DNA of 64,000 nucleotides from Pseudomonas laurylsulfatiphila (GCF_002934665.1 NZ_NIRS01000002.1:124001-188000); one strand, 5' to 3'; shown: positions 1 to 8,348, counted from the first letter of the stretch. Numbers and translations are program-made. The notes: generated by a model from the letters alone, not told the origin.

Positions 1-789
1 CGAGACGGCGTCTTTGCGCGGGCCGAACTTGGTCGGTTTACCGTGTGCCCGAGGGCTCAGAACATAGGCGCCATTGTCCAGGCCCGTGCGGGCACTGATG
101 TTGTGGCAGGTTTCGCAATCGACCCCGGGCATCGGAGTGTTCTTCGCGCTGTCTTCAACCGAGGAGCGGTTGACTTGCGAAGTGATCTGCCCGGTCGTGA
201 GACCGATCGGCGTATGGCAGCCGGTGCAGAAGTTATCGACCTTGCCCTCGGTAGCCGAACTCGCACGCTTGAGCAAGGCCCGATAGATGGGTTCATCCCA
301 GGCCTGGGACATCATCGACGAGCGCCACTGCTTGTAGATCTCCGTATGGCAAGCGCCACAGACCTGGGCATTGTCGAAGTCCTTCACATTCAAGACCAGG
401 TTACCGGTGGTATTGGCCCGGTGAGGGAAGAACGGCATCCCGCCATTCACATGCATGAGCCTGGAGCGTGCTGGCTCCAGCCACTTCTCATTGCTCTGAT
501 TGTCATTGCCCTGATTGTTATTGCTCTGCGGTTCGTCGGCTGCCACCAGCGTCACCGTCAGCAGGCAGGCCAGGAAGAACAAAATACGGCGAGCCAGAGG
601 CCTGAGTGCCAGGAACAACGGTATGAACAATGTCGCCAGGGAAATGTTCAAGTCGACAATAGCCAGCTTGACGCCTGGCGGTACGTTGAACATTGCCATG
701 TAAGACCCGGCGCTGATCGTCCAAAGAACAATCAAGGCCGATAGCCCGTGCAGCGCCAACTGTGCACACGTTGATCTGGAGTGGCTCAT
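1..789 (-). CDS. Multihaem cytochrome c with b561-like N-terminus (3' end off window)
   Basis: The reading frame is open from an ATG at 789 to the left edge (263 codons, C-terminus missing). AGAGGA lies about 7 bases before the ATG. The first ~85 residues carry two hydrophobic segments, and the stretch FNVPPGVKLAIVDLN resembles part of a cytochrome b561-type membrane domain. After a polar Asn/Gln-rich linker, three haem c motifs follow: CGACH, CTGCH and CETCH. This pattern fits the cytochrome c554-like family of periplasmic multihaem electron carriers, membrane-anchored at the N-terminus. The haem motifs are seen; the b561 resemblance is my inference. Redox partner and substrate cannot be told from this fragment. 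Confidence 0.75.
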   Translation of the reverse strand, partial: MSHSRSTCAQLALHGLSALIVLWTISAGSYMAMFNVPPGVKLAIVDLNISLATLFIPLFLALRPLARRILFFLACLLTVTLVAADEPQSNNNQGNDNQSNEKWLEPARSRLMHVNGGMPFFPHRANTTGNLVLNVKDFDNAQVCGACHTEIYKQWRSSMMSQAWDEPIYRALLKRASSATEGKVDNFCTGCHTPIGLTTGQITSQVNRSSVEDSAKNTPMPGVDCETCHNISARTGLDNGAYVLSPRAHGKPTKFGPRKDAVS

Positions 790-860
790 AGCATTTCCTC
801 TGGACGGTTCGCAGAGGAGGACTGCAGTACTTCTATTGAGTAGCCAAGGGGTATTTCGTG

Positions 861-1046
861 ATGCAAACCGATGGTTACATGCAATCACTCAATGGGGTAC
901 TTACAGCTCCACAGCTTGCCGCCGCTGCACCTTTCATGAACGGGACAAGCTCACTGAGCAATTACCCTGCCATCGCTGTAACAAAATATGTGCGAGGAGC
1001 GAAATGTGCCTGCAAACATTCGTCGAAAGTTGAAATGCCGTGCTGA
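861..1046 (+). CDS. Possible small protein, 61 aa
   Basis: A short frame opens with ATG at 861, 9 bases after AAGGGG, and reads 61 residues rich in Ala, Ser and Cys (ending KYVRGAKCACKHSS then VEMPC). It sits in the otherwise empty 350-bp gap between two minus-strand genes. I recognise no family, signal peptide or membrane segment. Only the ribosome-binding site and the plausible composition support it, and it may be chance. Confidence 0.25.
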   Translation: MQTDGYMQSLNGVLTAPQLAAAAPFMNGTSSLSNYPAIAVTKYVRGAKCACKHSSKVEMPC

Positions 1047-1139
1047 TGCTGGCGTGAATACTGCTGGGGAATTGCGCCCCGTTTGTGGGGACGCTCACAC
1101 CGAAATCGGGGGCCACTCATCGTCTTGAGTCGATCCCCA

Positions 1140-1598
1140 TTAATCCCTGTCTTTCGTCGTCCGAATGAGATTGCCCCGTAACTTCACGATGGCCTTCTGC
1201 ATTTGCACGAAGTCGTCGGGATCGAGGCCGGTTTGCGGGAAGCCGTCTTCGCGCAGGCCTTCACGCAGCGTTCGCCCCTCTTTTGTGAGATTGATCCGCA
1301 CCTGGCGTTCGTCTTCCGGGTCGCGCTGGCGCAGCAGATAACCCATCGCCTCGAGCTTCTTCAGGATCGGCGTGAGGGTGTTGGATTCGAGAAACAACTT
1401 TTCGCCAAGGCTGCCGACGGTCTGATTGTCTTCTTCCCACAGCGCGACCAGGGTGATGTATTGCGTGTAGGTCAGGCCGAGCCGTTCGAGCATCGGCTTG
1501 TAGGCCTTGCCGAAGGCCAGGTTGGTGGAATAGACGGCAAAACACAGGAAGTCGGAGAGTTTGAGATCCAGGGCGGATGTCTTGTCGGTGTTTTTCAT
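1140..1598 (-). CDS. ohrR: OhrR, MarR-family organic hydroperoxide sensor
   Basis: A 152-residue MarR-type winged-helix repressor. The N-terminal DFLCFAVYSTNLAF block is the OhrR signature, and C19 is the peroxidatic sensor cysteine, with the conserved tyrosines nearby. C19 is the only cysteine in the protein, so it belongs to the one-Cys class, which needs an external thiol to form the mixed disulphide, unlike the two-Cys Xanthomonas type. The winged helix covers about residues 45-100 (recognition helix around LESNTLTPILKKLE). It is downstream of two ohr genes on the same strand, its expected targets, and an operator-like palindrome lies about 40 bp before its own ATG, suggesting autoregulation. 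Confidence 0.92.
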   Translation of the reverse strand: MKNTDKTSALDLKLSDFLCFAVYSTNLAFGKAYKPMLERLGLTYTQYITLVALWEEDNQTVGSLGEKLFLESNTLTPILKKLEAMGYLLRQRDPEDERQVRINLTKEGRTLREGLREDGFPQTGLDPDDFVQMQKAIVKLRGNLIRTTKDRD

Positions 1599-1639
1599 GG
1601 ACGTTCTCAGGGGTCAGTCTCGCAAGACTGAAACTATAC

Positions 1640-1658
1640 GTCGTACGCGATGGTATCG
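1640..1658. promoter_or_regulatory. Putative OhrR operator before ohrR
   Basis: GTCGTACGCGAT at 1640-1651, with a second half-site (TATCG) about 15 bp away. It matches the ATCGTATGCGAT palindrome found before both ohr genes. Assignment to OhrR is inferred from its recurrence in this locus. Confidence 0.5.
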
Positions 1659-1725
1659 GAAGTGTGCATAAACACCGACGACCGGCTCACCGGGAAAATC
1701 CCCGTTGAGCCGGCCGTGCAGCGGG

Positions 1726-2178
1726 TCAGGCCGTCAAGACATTGATGTCGACATCAATGTTGCCGCGTGTGGCCTTGGAGTACGGGCAGATTGCATCGGC
1801 GTTATGGGCCAGTTCAGTCGCCACCCCATGATCCAGTCCCGGCACGCGCAACGTCAGGCGGGCCTGGAGGAAGTAAGCCGCGCCGGTCTGGCCCAGATCG
1901 ACTTCAATGTCGACGGCCGTGTCGGTCGGCAGTGTCACCTTCATTTGCTGGGCGGCCAGCCCCACCGCTGCGATGTAGCAGGCCGACCACGCTCCGGCGA
2001 ACAGTTGCTCGGCTTTCGGGTGCGGCTGGACGGCAGTCAGCACGTGTGCCGGTGTGTCGCTGCCGGGGGACGACAGCACGATGTCGAGGTTGCCGTTATG
2101 ACCGCGCGACGTATTGCCCGCGCTGTTATGGGTGGTGTGGGTTTTGCCGCTGGCCAGTACTTTTTCGATCTTGCTCAT
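1726..2178 (-). CDS. ohr: Organic hydroperoxide resistance protein Ohr (copy 1)
   Basis: A 150-residue OsmC/Ohr-family thiol peroxidase that reduces organic hydroperoxides using lipoylated-protein or dithiol reductants. Both catalytic cysteines are in their expected contexts: WSACYIAAVG (peroxidatic) and ICPYSKATRGN (resolving). The start is the ATG at 2178 (MSKIEKVLASG), preceded by GAGGGAATCATC; an upstream in-frame extension has no ribosome-binding site. A second very similar copy lies immediately upstream on the same strand, and the repressor gene immediately downstream. Each unit has its own operator-like palindrome, so the genes may be induced separately rather than only as one operon. 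Confidence 0.93.
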   Translation of the reverse strand: MSKIEKVLASGKTHTTHNSAGNTSRGHNGNLDIVLSSPGSDTPAHVLTAVQPHPKAEQLFAGAWSACYIAAVGLAAQQMKVTLPTDTAVDIEVDLGQTGAAYFLQARLTLRVPGLDHGVATELAHNADAICPYSKATRGNIDVDINVLTA

Positions 2179-2210
2179 GATGATTCCCTCAGGATTACAA
2201 TCAGTTAAAT

Positions 2211-2236
2211 TCGTATGCGCTTGCATCGTATGCGAT
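2211..2236. promoter_or_regulatory. Putative OhrR operator before ohr copy 1
   Basis: Two CGTATGCG copies 15 bp apart (2212-2219 and 2227-2234); the second is the palindrome ATCGTATGCGAT. It lies about 35-60 bp before the ATG of ohr copy 1. Confidence 0.55.
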
Positions 2237-2256
2237 ATTGGTGATGCGTCTGCGCG

Positions 2257-2697
2257 TCACGCCGTGATCACGTTCAGGGCAACATCGATATTGCCGCGTG
2301 TCGCTTTGGAGTAAGGGCAGATGGAGTCGGCGATGTGCGCCAGTTCGGTCGCGACATCCTGTGCCAGCCCTGGCACGCGCAGGGTCAGTCGGGCCTGAAG
2401 GAAGTAGGCCGGACCAGTCTGGCCCAGGTCCACTTCAATGTCGACGGCCATGTCCGCCGGCAAAACGATATTGCGTTCCTGCGCCACCAGCCCCACTGCT
2501 GCGGTGTAGCAGGCCGACCAGGCCCCGGCGAACAGTTGCTCGGCTTTCGGATGCGGCTGTGTGGCGGCAAAGACGTGGGCTGGCTGGGTGGAACCCGGTG
2601 ACGACAGGACGATATCGAGGTTGCCGTTGTGACCGCCGACACTGCTGCGGGTGGTGTGGGTTTTGCCGGTAGCCAGTACTTTTTCGATTTTGCTCAT
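2257..2697 (-). CDS. ohr: Organic hydroperoxide resistance protein Ohr (copy 2)
   Basis: A 146-residue Ohr/OsmC-family peroxidase, about four-fifths identical by eye to the neighbouring copy. It keeps both catalytic cysteines (WSACYTAAVG and ICPYSKATRGN). The start is the ATG at 2697 after CTGAGGAAATCCCC. The N-terminal region is four residues shorter than copy 1 in the loop before GGHNGNLDIV. Tandem duplication is the simplest origin. Differences cluster in surface positions, so both copies look functional. Whether they differ in hydroperoxide preference or in timing of expression cannot be read from the sequence. Confidence 0.92.
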   Translation of the reverse strand: MSKIEKVLATGKTHTTRSSVGGHNGNLDIVLSSPGSTQPAHVFAATQPHPKAEQLFAGAWSACYTAAVGLVAQERNIVLPADMAVDIEVDLGQTGPAYFLQARLTLRVPGLAQDVATELAHIADSICPYSKATRGNIDVALNVITA

Positions 2698-2721
2698 GGG
2701 GATTTCCTCAGGGTTTAAAGT

Positions 2722-2745
2722 TCGTACGATATTATCGTGTGCGAT
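2722..2745. promoter_or_regulatory. Putative OhrR operator before ohr copy 2
   Basis: TCGTACGA at 2722-2729 is followed by ATCGTGTGCGAT at 2734-2745, a degenerate version of the palindromes before ohrR and ohr copy 1. It lies 25-50 bp before the start codon. Confidence 0.5.
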
Positions 2746-2774
2746 GCATGTGACATTCAAAAAGACATCGTTCG

Positions 2775-2870
2775 TCAATTGGCCTGTGCAACGATCCAGT
2801 TGTTGCCGTTGTGGCCATGGGAAGCTTGAGCGGTAGCGATCAACAGGGTGCGGCGGCTTCCGGTGTTCAT
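2775..2870 (-). pseudogene. 31-aa ohr-like remnant or small peptide gene
   Basis: ATG at 2870 to TGA at 2775 gives a 31-residue frame. It contains SHGHNGNNWIV, close to the SRGHNGNLDIV and GGHNGNLDIV segments of the two neighbouring Ohr proteins, and begins MNTGS as if from the start of an Ohr protein. The rest of the enzyme, including both catalytic cysteines, is missing. A perfect operator-like palindrome lies upstream. The best explanation is a third, collapsed ohr copy. A short regulated peptide in the same regulon is possible but unsupported. Confidence 0.45.
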
Positions 2871-2909
2871 GGCTGAATCTCCAAACGGCAAGGGTTGTCT
2901 GTATTTGTT

Positions 2910-2936
2910 ATCGCATTCGACTTGATCGCATGCGAT
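2910..2936. promoter_or_regulatory. Putative OhrR operator before the ohr remnant
   Basis: ATCGCATTCGA at 2910-2920 and the perfect palindrome ATCGCATGCGAT at 2925-2936, spaced 15 bp. It is the best match to the motif in the locus, although the gene it precedes is only a remnant. Confidence 0.5.
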
Positions 2937-3079
2937 TGATGAATATTCAACCAAAGCCCCAATGATGTCAAAGTTTATTTTATGCCTTGGCGATGAGCGG
3001 CAGGTTCGCAGCCGACCGTGCTGCCCTCCCCCTCCCCGAACCAAGGGATGAGCGGACAACATTCGGCATCGGACAAAAA

Positions 3080-3653
3080 GGTTCTTCACGCATTCCCGGG
3101 AACTGCTGGCGATGGACTCAAGTACGCCGCGTTTATCCCGTTAACACGCGTTATCGTTAACGACCATCGCTGGCAAGCCAGCTCCCACAATGGACCGTGC
3201 CCACGCTGAAACTGTAGGAGCCAGCCTGCTGGCGATGGATTCCAGCGCGCCGCGTTCATCCAGTTCACACGCGCTATCTTTAGCGACCATCGCTGGCAAG
3301 CCAGCTCCTACAGGGGACCGTGCCCACGCTGAAACTGTAGGAGCCAGCTTGCCGGCGATGGACTCCAGTACGCCGCGTTTATCCAGGTCACACGCGTTAT
3401 CGTTAACGACCATCGCTGGCAGGCCAGCTCCTACAAGGGGCCATGCCCACGCTGAAACTGTAGGAGCCAGCCTGCTGGCGATGGACTCCAGTGCGCCGCG
3501 TTTATTCAGTTCACACGCGTTATCGTTAACGACCATCGCTGGCAAGCCAGCTCCCACAAAAGGACCGTGCCCACGCTGAAACTGTAAGAGCCAGCTTGCG
3601 ACCATCGCTGGCAAGCCAGCGCCTGCAATGCCCCGGAAATGCGTGAAGAACCC
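3080..3653. repeat. REP tandem array, 123-bp period, bounded by inverted repeats
   Basis: GTAGGAGCCAGC-type REP halves start at 3214, 3337, 3460 and 3584, and their inverted partners (CCATCGCTGGCAAGCCAGC) at about 3165, 3288, 3411, 3534 and 3602. The unit is 123 bp, and the last one is truncated. The array is enclosed by GGTTCTTCACGCATTCCCGGG at 3080-3100 and its inverted copy at 3632-3652, 20 of 21 bases matching. REP/REPIN elements are non-coding, mobilised in trans by RAYT transposases in pseudomonads. Short frames through the array on both strands are repeat artefacts. Confidence 0.9.
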
Positions 3654-3655
3654 GC

Positions 3656-3683
3656 AAAAAAAACCCCCTCACTGGGAGGGGGT
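3656..3683 (-). terminator. Rho-independent terminator of the 3740-4402 gene
   Basis: Read on the minus strand, ACCCCCTC / GAGGGGGT form an 8-bp stem with a 5-base loop, followed by seven or eight T. It lies about 55 bp beyond the stop codon of the minus-strand membrane protein gene. Confidence 0.85.
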
Positions 3684-3739
3684 CTGGTGTTTGCAGGGTT
3701 CTAACGGTTTAACCCGTCTTCACCTGGACTTTCGTCAGC

Positions 3740-4402
3740 TCATCGCGCAGGAATTCCAGCGAACAGCCAGGTAGTCTCCTCGGCCGGCGCTGCGGCGTTG
3801 CGATTGCGCGCCCATTGGGTCAGCGCCACCATCGTCGCAAAGCCGAGCACGATCAATACCGGATAGGCCATCAGCAACTCGGTCAACGAGTATTTCCAGG
3901 CCAGCGGTCGGCCTACACCGAGCATCGCGGCATACAGCCAGGAAACGCCTGACAGTGCACCGGAGAACAGGGCAAACATTCGCACATTGATAGGCAGGTC
4001 AAGCAAGGAACCGGCCTTGAGCATGGCGGGCAATACATAGCGGTGCAACAACATGCCGTTGAATGTCAGCAACAAGACGATAATAACTTTGGCTTGAAGT
4101 TTCGGGTTGGCAAAATAGGTCATCCCTTTATCAAGATAATCAATGCCTATAATCGCCGCACCGCTGATCCACAAGAATAGCAACGCATTGGAAACAGACT
4201 TCTGCAGACTGGCCATATGATCATTATCGTGCCCGGAAGACACACGGCCCTTCAATAAATCCTTGACCATGGCGACATCGCTGGCAAACACCAGGCCAAT
4301 GGCTACGCAGCAAGCCAACAGGTGTACGTATACAACTCCTAAACGCATAAACTCCATGGATTCTTTCTGGCCGAGCAGGCCGATCATTGTATTAATATCC
4401 AC
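3740..4402 (-). CDS. Integral membrane protein, unknown function
   Basis: About 220 residues with five or so hydrophobic segments (around YVHLLACCVAIGLVFA, SNALLFLWISGAAIIGI, AKVIIVLLLTFNGMLL, FALFSGALSGVSWLYAAML and YPVLIVLGFATMVALT). The preferred start is GTG at 4402, eight bases after GGAG; an ATG five codons later has no clear ribosome-binding site. I do not recognise the family with certainty. It resembles small conserved inner-membrane proteins of proteobacteria without enzymatic motifs. It is transcribed alone and ends at a strong terminator next to the REP array. Confidence 0.65.
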   Translation of the reverse strand: MDINTMIGLLGQKESMEFMRLGVVYVHLLACCVAIGLVFASDVAMVKDLLKGRVSSGHDNDHMASLQKSVSNALLFLWISGAAIIGIDYLDKGMTYFANPKLQAKVIIVLLLTFNGMLLHRYVLPAMLKAGSLLDLPINVRMFALFSGALSGVSWLYAAMLGVGRPLAWKYSLTELLMAYPVLIVLGFATMVALTQWARNRNAAAPAEETTWLFAGIPAR

Positions 4403-5078
4403 GTTTACATCTCCACTTATTGCGGCAGTGTGAATTGACCATGCCCCAGGCACGCGAATTAAATAATCACGCCTGCACAATCAAAGTTCACATTGATTGA
4501 AGCAACTAAAATAGTTTGGGTATTACAAGAGAGAGCGACTCGCCCCGCGAGTCAGTGATGACGGCATACTATCACTCCAGGTCTCAGGTAAAAAAAATCC
4601 CCATGTGCATTCCATTCAATGCAGATGAGGTATTCGTCCATTTTACTAGGGATTGCAGTGCGAAGCTCAAGGGATCCGCCTGCTGGAAGATCAGAGCCCA
4701 GCATATCGCGATCGTTCATTTTTCGAACAGAAACCTCGACAAACGGTACTCCCGACACCCCCCAAAAAGGCCGGTTTCATTGGCTGAAACCACCGTTGCC
4801 AAGCGGCTGAATCGTTTCATTTTTTCATGCCGAAAAAAAGCGGATTTCGCGCGGAACTCACACTGTTTGACCCCGCAAACAGCGAATTTCGCCTCGCACG
4901 CGGTCACGCCATTCAATGCTGGCAATACAGCATCTCGGAACGGAACTGCTACGCTTGAACAACGGCTTCGACTCTATCCGAAACACCAGTACAGGCGCGC
5001 CCTGAAGGCTGATGGAACAGTCGCAATAGCAGATCCTGTGCCCGAGGGAGTCAGCCTTCGTTGAGCAAAGGAGTGGAC
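4403..5078. other. Intergenic region without a supported gene
   Basis: This 676-bp gap lies between divergently transcribed genes. The one long forward frame has an atypical composition and no ribosome-binding site or family signature, so I do not call it. Promoters for both flanking genes must lie here, but I see no confident consensus. Confidence 0.5.
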
Positions 5079-6494
5079 ATGCCCCCCCGTAAAAGCAAGT
5101 CTGCCGACGGCCCGGCAAAACAACCGGACGACAGTGCAGACGATTCAGATTTTCTCTCGCGTAAGGAGCGCCTGTTCGCAGGCGAGCAGTTACGCGAACG
5201 CTTGCCCCATTCGGTTCACGGCGAATGGAAACCGCCGGGCAAACACCGCGACCCTATCGAACGCCTCGAAGAATCCAACCGCTATCGACTGCCCAACCTG
5301 GTGCCGCTGCGCTACGGACGCATGCTGCGCAGCCCGTTCACCTTTTTACGCGGCTCTGCGGGTTTGATGGCCCATGACCTGGCCACTACCCCAAACACAG
5401 GCATTGAGGTGCAGGCCTGCGGGGACTGTCACCTGATGAACTTCGGATTGTTCGCGACACCTGAGCGCAATCTGATTTTTGATATCAACGATTTCGACGA
5501 AACACTCCCTGCCCCCTGGGAATGGGATGTCAAACGCCTGGCAATCAGCTTTGTCGTGGCGGCACGCGATAACCGGCTCACCGATAAAGAGGCACGGGGC
5601 ATTGCCGTCAAATGCGTTTGTGCTTACCGCGAGGGCCTGCGCAAGTTCTCGAAAATGGGCCCGCTGGAGGTCTGGTATGACCGTCTGGATGCCCAAGCGA
5701 TCATCGACATGGCGCCCAATGCCCAGATCAGGAAAATTCGCGAGCAAGTGGTGGCAAAGGCGAAAATGCGTCTGGGGGATTACCTCTACCCCAAGATCAG
5801 CAGCGAAGTCGGCGGGCGACGGCGACTGATCGATCAACCGCCGCTGCTTTTTCATGTGTATGAAAAGGGCTTCAAGCAGCGAGTGCGAATCGCCCTGCAG
5901 GATTATCGTTTGTCGCTGCCCCATGAACGACGCGTGCTCTTCGATCGGTACCGCCTCGAAGACGTTGCCGTCAAGGCTGTCGGCATCGGCAGCGTGGGCA
6001 CCTACTGTTTCGTCGGCCTGTTCTTTTCTGCAGAAAACCACCCCTTGCTCCTGCAGTTCAAGGAAGCCTGCCCCTCGGTATTGGCGCCTTATGCAGGCGA
6101 CAGCGAATACGAAAACCAGGGGCAGCGTGTGGTCACGGGGCAACGGCTGATGCAGTCCTCCAGCGACATCTTTCTGGGCTGGACACGCGGACAAAATGGC
6201 CGGCATTTCTTTGTACGCCAGTTGCGCGACATGAAAATGTCAGCCCCCATCGAAGGCATTTGCGCCGCAAGAATGAAGATGTACGCCGAGTGGTGCGGGC
6301 ATACCCTGGCCCGTGCCCATGCCAAATCCGGAGATGCCGCGCTCATCAGTGGCTACCTGGGCAAGACGGACTCCTTCGACCAGGCCATCGGCAAATTTTC
6401 CATTGCCTACGCCAATCAAAATGCGAAAGACCATGCCACGCTGCTGGCGGCAGAAAAGTCAGGGCGGATCCATGCACTCAGGGAAGAAGAGTGA
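5079..6494 (+). CDS. DUF2252 family protein
   Basis: A 471-residue cytoplasmic protein whose body matches the DUF2252 family (COG4320), thought to have a kinase-like fold but with no proven reaction. Visible family motifs include RYGRMLRSPFTFLRG (about residue 80-95), the ACGDCHLMNFG block, FDINDFDETLPAPWEWDVKRL, and QFKEACPSVL. The N-terminal 40 residues are charged and probably disordered. The start is the ATG at 5079, five bases after GGAG; a TTG six codons earlier is less likely. It is monocistronic by context. The DCHLMNFG and DINDFDE acidic residues are candidates for nucleotide/metal contacts, by analogy only. Confidence 0.85.
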   Translation: MPPRKSKSADGPAKQPDDSADDSDFLSRKERLFAGEQLRERLPHSVHGEWKPPGKHRDPIERLEESNRYRLPNLVPLRYGRMLRSPFTFLRGSAGLMAHDLATTPNTGIEVQACGDCHLMNFGLFATPERNLIFDINDFDETLPAPWEWDVKRLAISFVVAARDNRLTDKEARGIAVKCVCAYREGLRKFSKMGPLEVWYDRLDAQAIIDMAPNAQIRKIREQVVAKAKMRLGDYLYPKISSEVGGRRRLIDQPPLLFHVYEKGFKQRVRIALQDYRLSLPHERRVLFDRYRLEDVAVKAVGIGSVGTYCFVGLFFSAENHPLLLQFKEACPSVLAPYAGDSEYENQGQRVVTGQRLMQSSSDIFLGWTRGQNGRHFFVRQLRDMKMSAPIEGICAARMKMYAEWCGHTLARAHAKSGDAALISGYLGKTDSFDQAIGKFSIAYANQNAKDHATLLAAEKSGRIHALREEE

Positions 6495-6584
6495 TGAGGC
6501 CGAACCATCGCGTTGATGTGTCTCGCTCGAGGTTGCCGCCCCCAACCTGAATCGAGGTTCCTGGGCGCGGTGGGCCTGGTTTTC

Positions 6585-7280
6585 TCAAGCCAGCAACTGG
6601 TTGATCCACCGCACCTGGCGCGCGATGTCCTGCACCTTTTCCTCAGGCACGGCCCGCTGCGCCCCGGCAAATTGGCTCAGGGTCTTCTGCTTCTGGCGCA
6701 GTTTGCGCTGCCACTTGACCAGGAACGCCGGGCTGCGGGCCTGCATCTGCAACGGGCCGAAGTACAACTCTTCTGCGGTGTAGATCACCGGCCCTGCGCG
6801 CTCGGCGACGATGATTTCGTAGTCGAAACGATTTTCCCGCAGCACTTCCTCGCAGAGGATGCGATAGCCATTTTCCATCAGCCACAGGCGCAGAGGCTGT
6901 TCCCCGCCGTTGGGTTGCAGGATCAGGCGCTCCTGCCCGCTCAGGTACGCCTTGCCGCTCTCGAGGATGTCGCGGATCGTTTCGCCGCCCATGCCGCAGA
7001 GGCTGATCGCCGTGATCCCGTCCCCAGGCAGGATTGCCGCCAGGCCGTTGGCCAGGCGCACGCTGATCCGTTGCTCCAGATCGTTGTCGTGCACGGTGCG
7101 TTCGGCCGCGCGGAACGGCGTCAACGCCACCTCCCCGGCCACCGCCGCCGTGATGGCGCCACGGCGCATCAACGCCACCGGCAGGTAGCCGTGATCCGAG
7201 CCGATATCGGCCAGGCGTGCACCGGCCGGCACATGCGCCGCCACGCGTTCCAGGCGCATGGACAATGTCTGTTCGTTCAA
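6585..7280 (-). CDS. trmK: tRNA (adenine(22)-N1)-methyltransferase TrmK
   Basis: About 231 residues of the TrmK/YqfN family, SAM-dependent Rossmann methyltransferases that make m1A22 in tRNA. The SAM-binding motif is ADIGSDHGYLPVAL, followed by the family motifs SLCGMGGETI and LQPNGGEQPLRLWL, and a C-terminal helical tail. The best start is TTG at 7280 with AAGGGG six bases upstream; an ATG at 7259 gives a 224-residue product and cannot be excluded. It is convergent with the DUF2252 gene, with no obvious terminator between them. Confidence 0.87.
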   Translation of the reverse strand: MNEQTLSMRLERVAAHVPAGARLADIGSDHGYLPVALMRRGAITAAVAGEVALTPFRAAERTVHDNDLEQRISVRLANGLAAILPGDGITAISLCGMGGETIRDILESGKAYLSGQERLILQPNGGEQPLRLWLMENGYRILCEEVLRENRFDYEIIVAERAGPVIYTAEELYFGPLQMQARSPAFLVKWQRKLRQKQKTLSQFAGAQRAVPEEKVQDIARQVRWINQLLA

Positions 7281-7391
7281 CTGCGGCCCCTTCTCACCAC
7301 GAACGTCCGGAGCCTTTGCCCGGATCGGGGCGCGATTGTGTCGGGCAATGCCGTGCATTTCAAATTTATGCGACCACGGCCACAGCTCCCT

Positions 7392-8348
7392 TCACGCGAT
7401 CACGCCCGCATACACCGACCTGTCGACGTTTCCACCGGACAGAATCACCCCCACCTTTTTTCCCGACATGGCTTCACGCTCGGCAATGAGCGCCGCCAGC
7501 GCCGCCGCACCGGCCCCTTCCGCCAGGTTGTGGGTATCGGTGTAATACACGCGCATGGCCTCGGCTATCTGCGCGTCACTGACCGCAACGATCCGCGCCG
7601 CACCTGCGGCATAGACGGCAAAGGCTTCAGGTATTGGCTTGCGTACGGCCAGACCGTCGGCAAAGGTGGTCGCCGAGGCCGTTTCGCACAGCGCTCCGGT
7701 ATCGAACGATAACTGCGCGGCCGCCGCCTCTGTGGAAACCACGCCCACCACCCGGGTGTCCAGGCCCAGTGCATCGCGGGCGGCGATCACGCCACAAATC
7801 CCCGATCCACAGCCAATCGGTACATAGACGGTGTCCAGATCCGGCACGGCGTTGAACAACTCCAGCGCATAGGTGGCGACGCCCTTGACCAGCTCGGTGT
7901 GAAACGGCGGCACCAGGAACAGGTCATTCTCCTGGGCAAGGCGTGCCGCCTCTTCGCGGGCATCATCGAAATCGCGGCCATACTCGACCACTTCAGCGCC
8001 AAAGCCGCGCATGGCGTTGTTCTTTTCGACCGAGTTGCCTTGCGGCACGACGATCAGCGCCCGCAAGCCCAGTGCGCCAGCCGCCAGTGCAAGGCTCTGA
8101 CCATGGTTGCCGCGGGTCGCGCTGACAATGCCCTTCACGCCCGGATGCTCGCGTTTGAGCCAGTGCATGAACGTGATGCCGCCGCGCACTTTGAAAGCAC
8201 CGGTAGGCGTGTGATTTTCGTGCTTGACCCACACCGTGCAACCCAACCGCCTGGCCAGCAAGGGCCAAGGGTACTGGGCGGTGGCGGGCATGACCTGGTA
8301 CACGTTACGTGCGGCCTGTTCGATGTCGTCGCGAGTCAGTGTGTGCAT
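7392..8348 (-). CDS. Threonine/serine dehydratase-type PLP enzyme
   Basis: A 318-residue fold-type II PLP enzyme of the threonine ammonia-lyase/serine racemase group, expected to deaminate a hydroxy-amino acid to a 2-oxo acid. The PLP lysine is in TGAFKVRGG, the substrate loop is SATRGNHGQS, the phosphate-binding loop is GCGSGICG, and the C-terminal PLP-ring contact is LSGGNVD. There is no C-terminal ACT domain, so it is a catabolic-type rather than feedback-controlled IlvA enzyme. The start is the ATG at 8348 after GGGAGACCACTC. The divergent AraC gene begins about 100 bp away and is the obvious candidate regulator. The exact substrate is not determined. Confidence 0.85.
   Translation of the reverse strand: MHTLTRDDIEQAARNVYQVMPATAQYPWPLLARRLGCTVWVKHENHTPTGAFKVRGGITFMHWLKREHPGVKGIVSATRGNHGQSLALAAGALGLRALIVVPQGNSVEKNNAMRGFGAEVVEYGRDFDDAREEAARLAQENDLFLVPPFHTELVKGVATYALELFNAVPDLDTVYVPIGCGSGICGVIAARDALGLDTRVVGVVSTEAAAAQLSFDTGALCETASATTFADGLAVRKPIPEAFAVYAAGAARIVAVSDAQIAEAMRVYYTDTHNLAEGAGAAALAALIAEREAMSGKKVGVILSGGNVDRSVYAGVIA

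Noticed and set aside
3141..3614. Long open frames on both strands with repeated peptide units
   Set aside because: They run through the REP array; the peptide repeats only mirror the 123-bp DNA period.
3080..3653. CRISPR array
   Set aside because: Repeat units are 123 bp with internal inverted REP halves and no variable spacers, and no cas genes are nearby. The same applies to 46113-46613.
4516..5064. 182-residue forward frame
   Set aside because: Atypical composition, no ribosome-binding site, no recognisable family, and it runs into the DUF2252 start.
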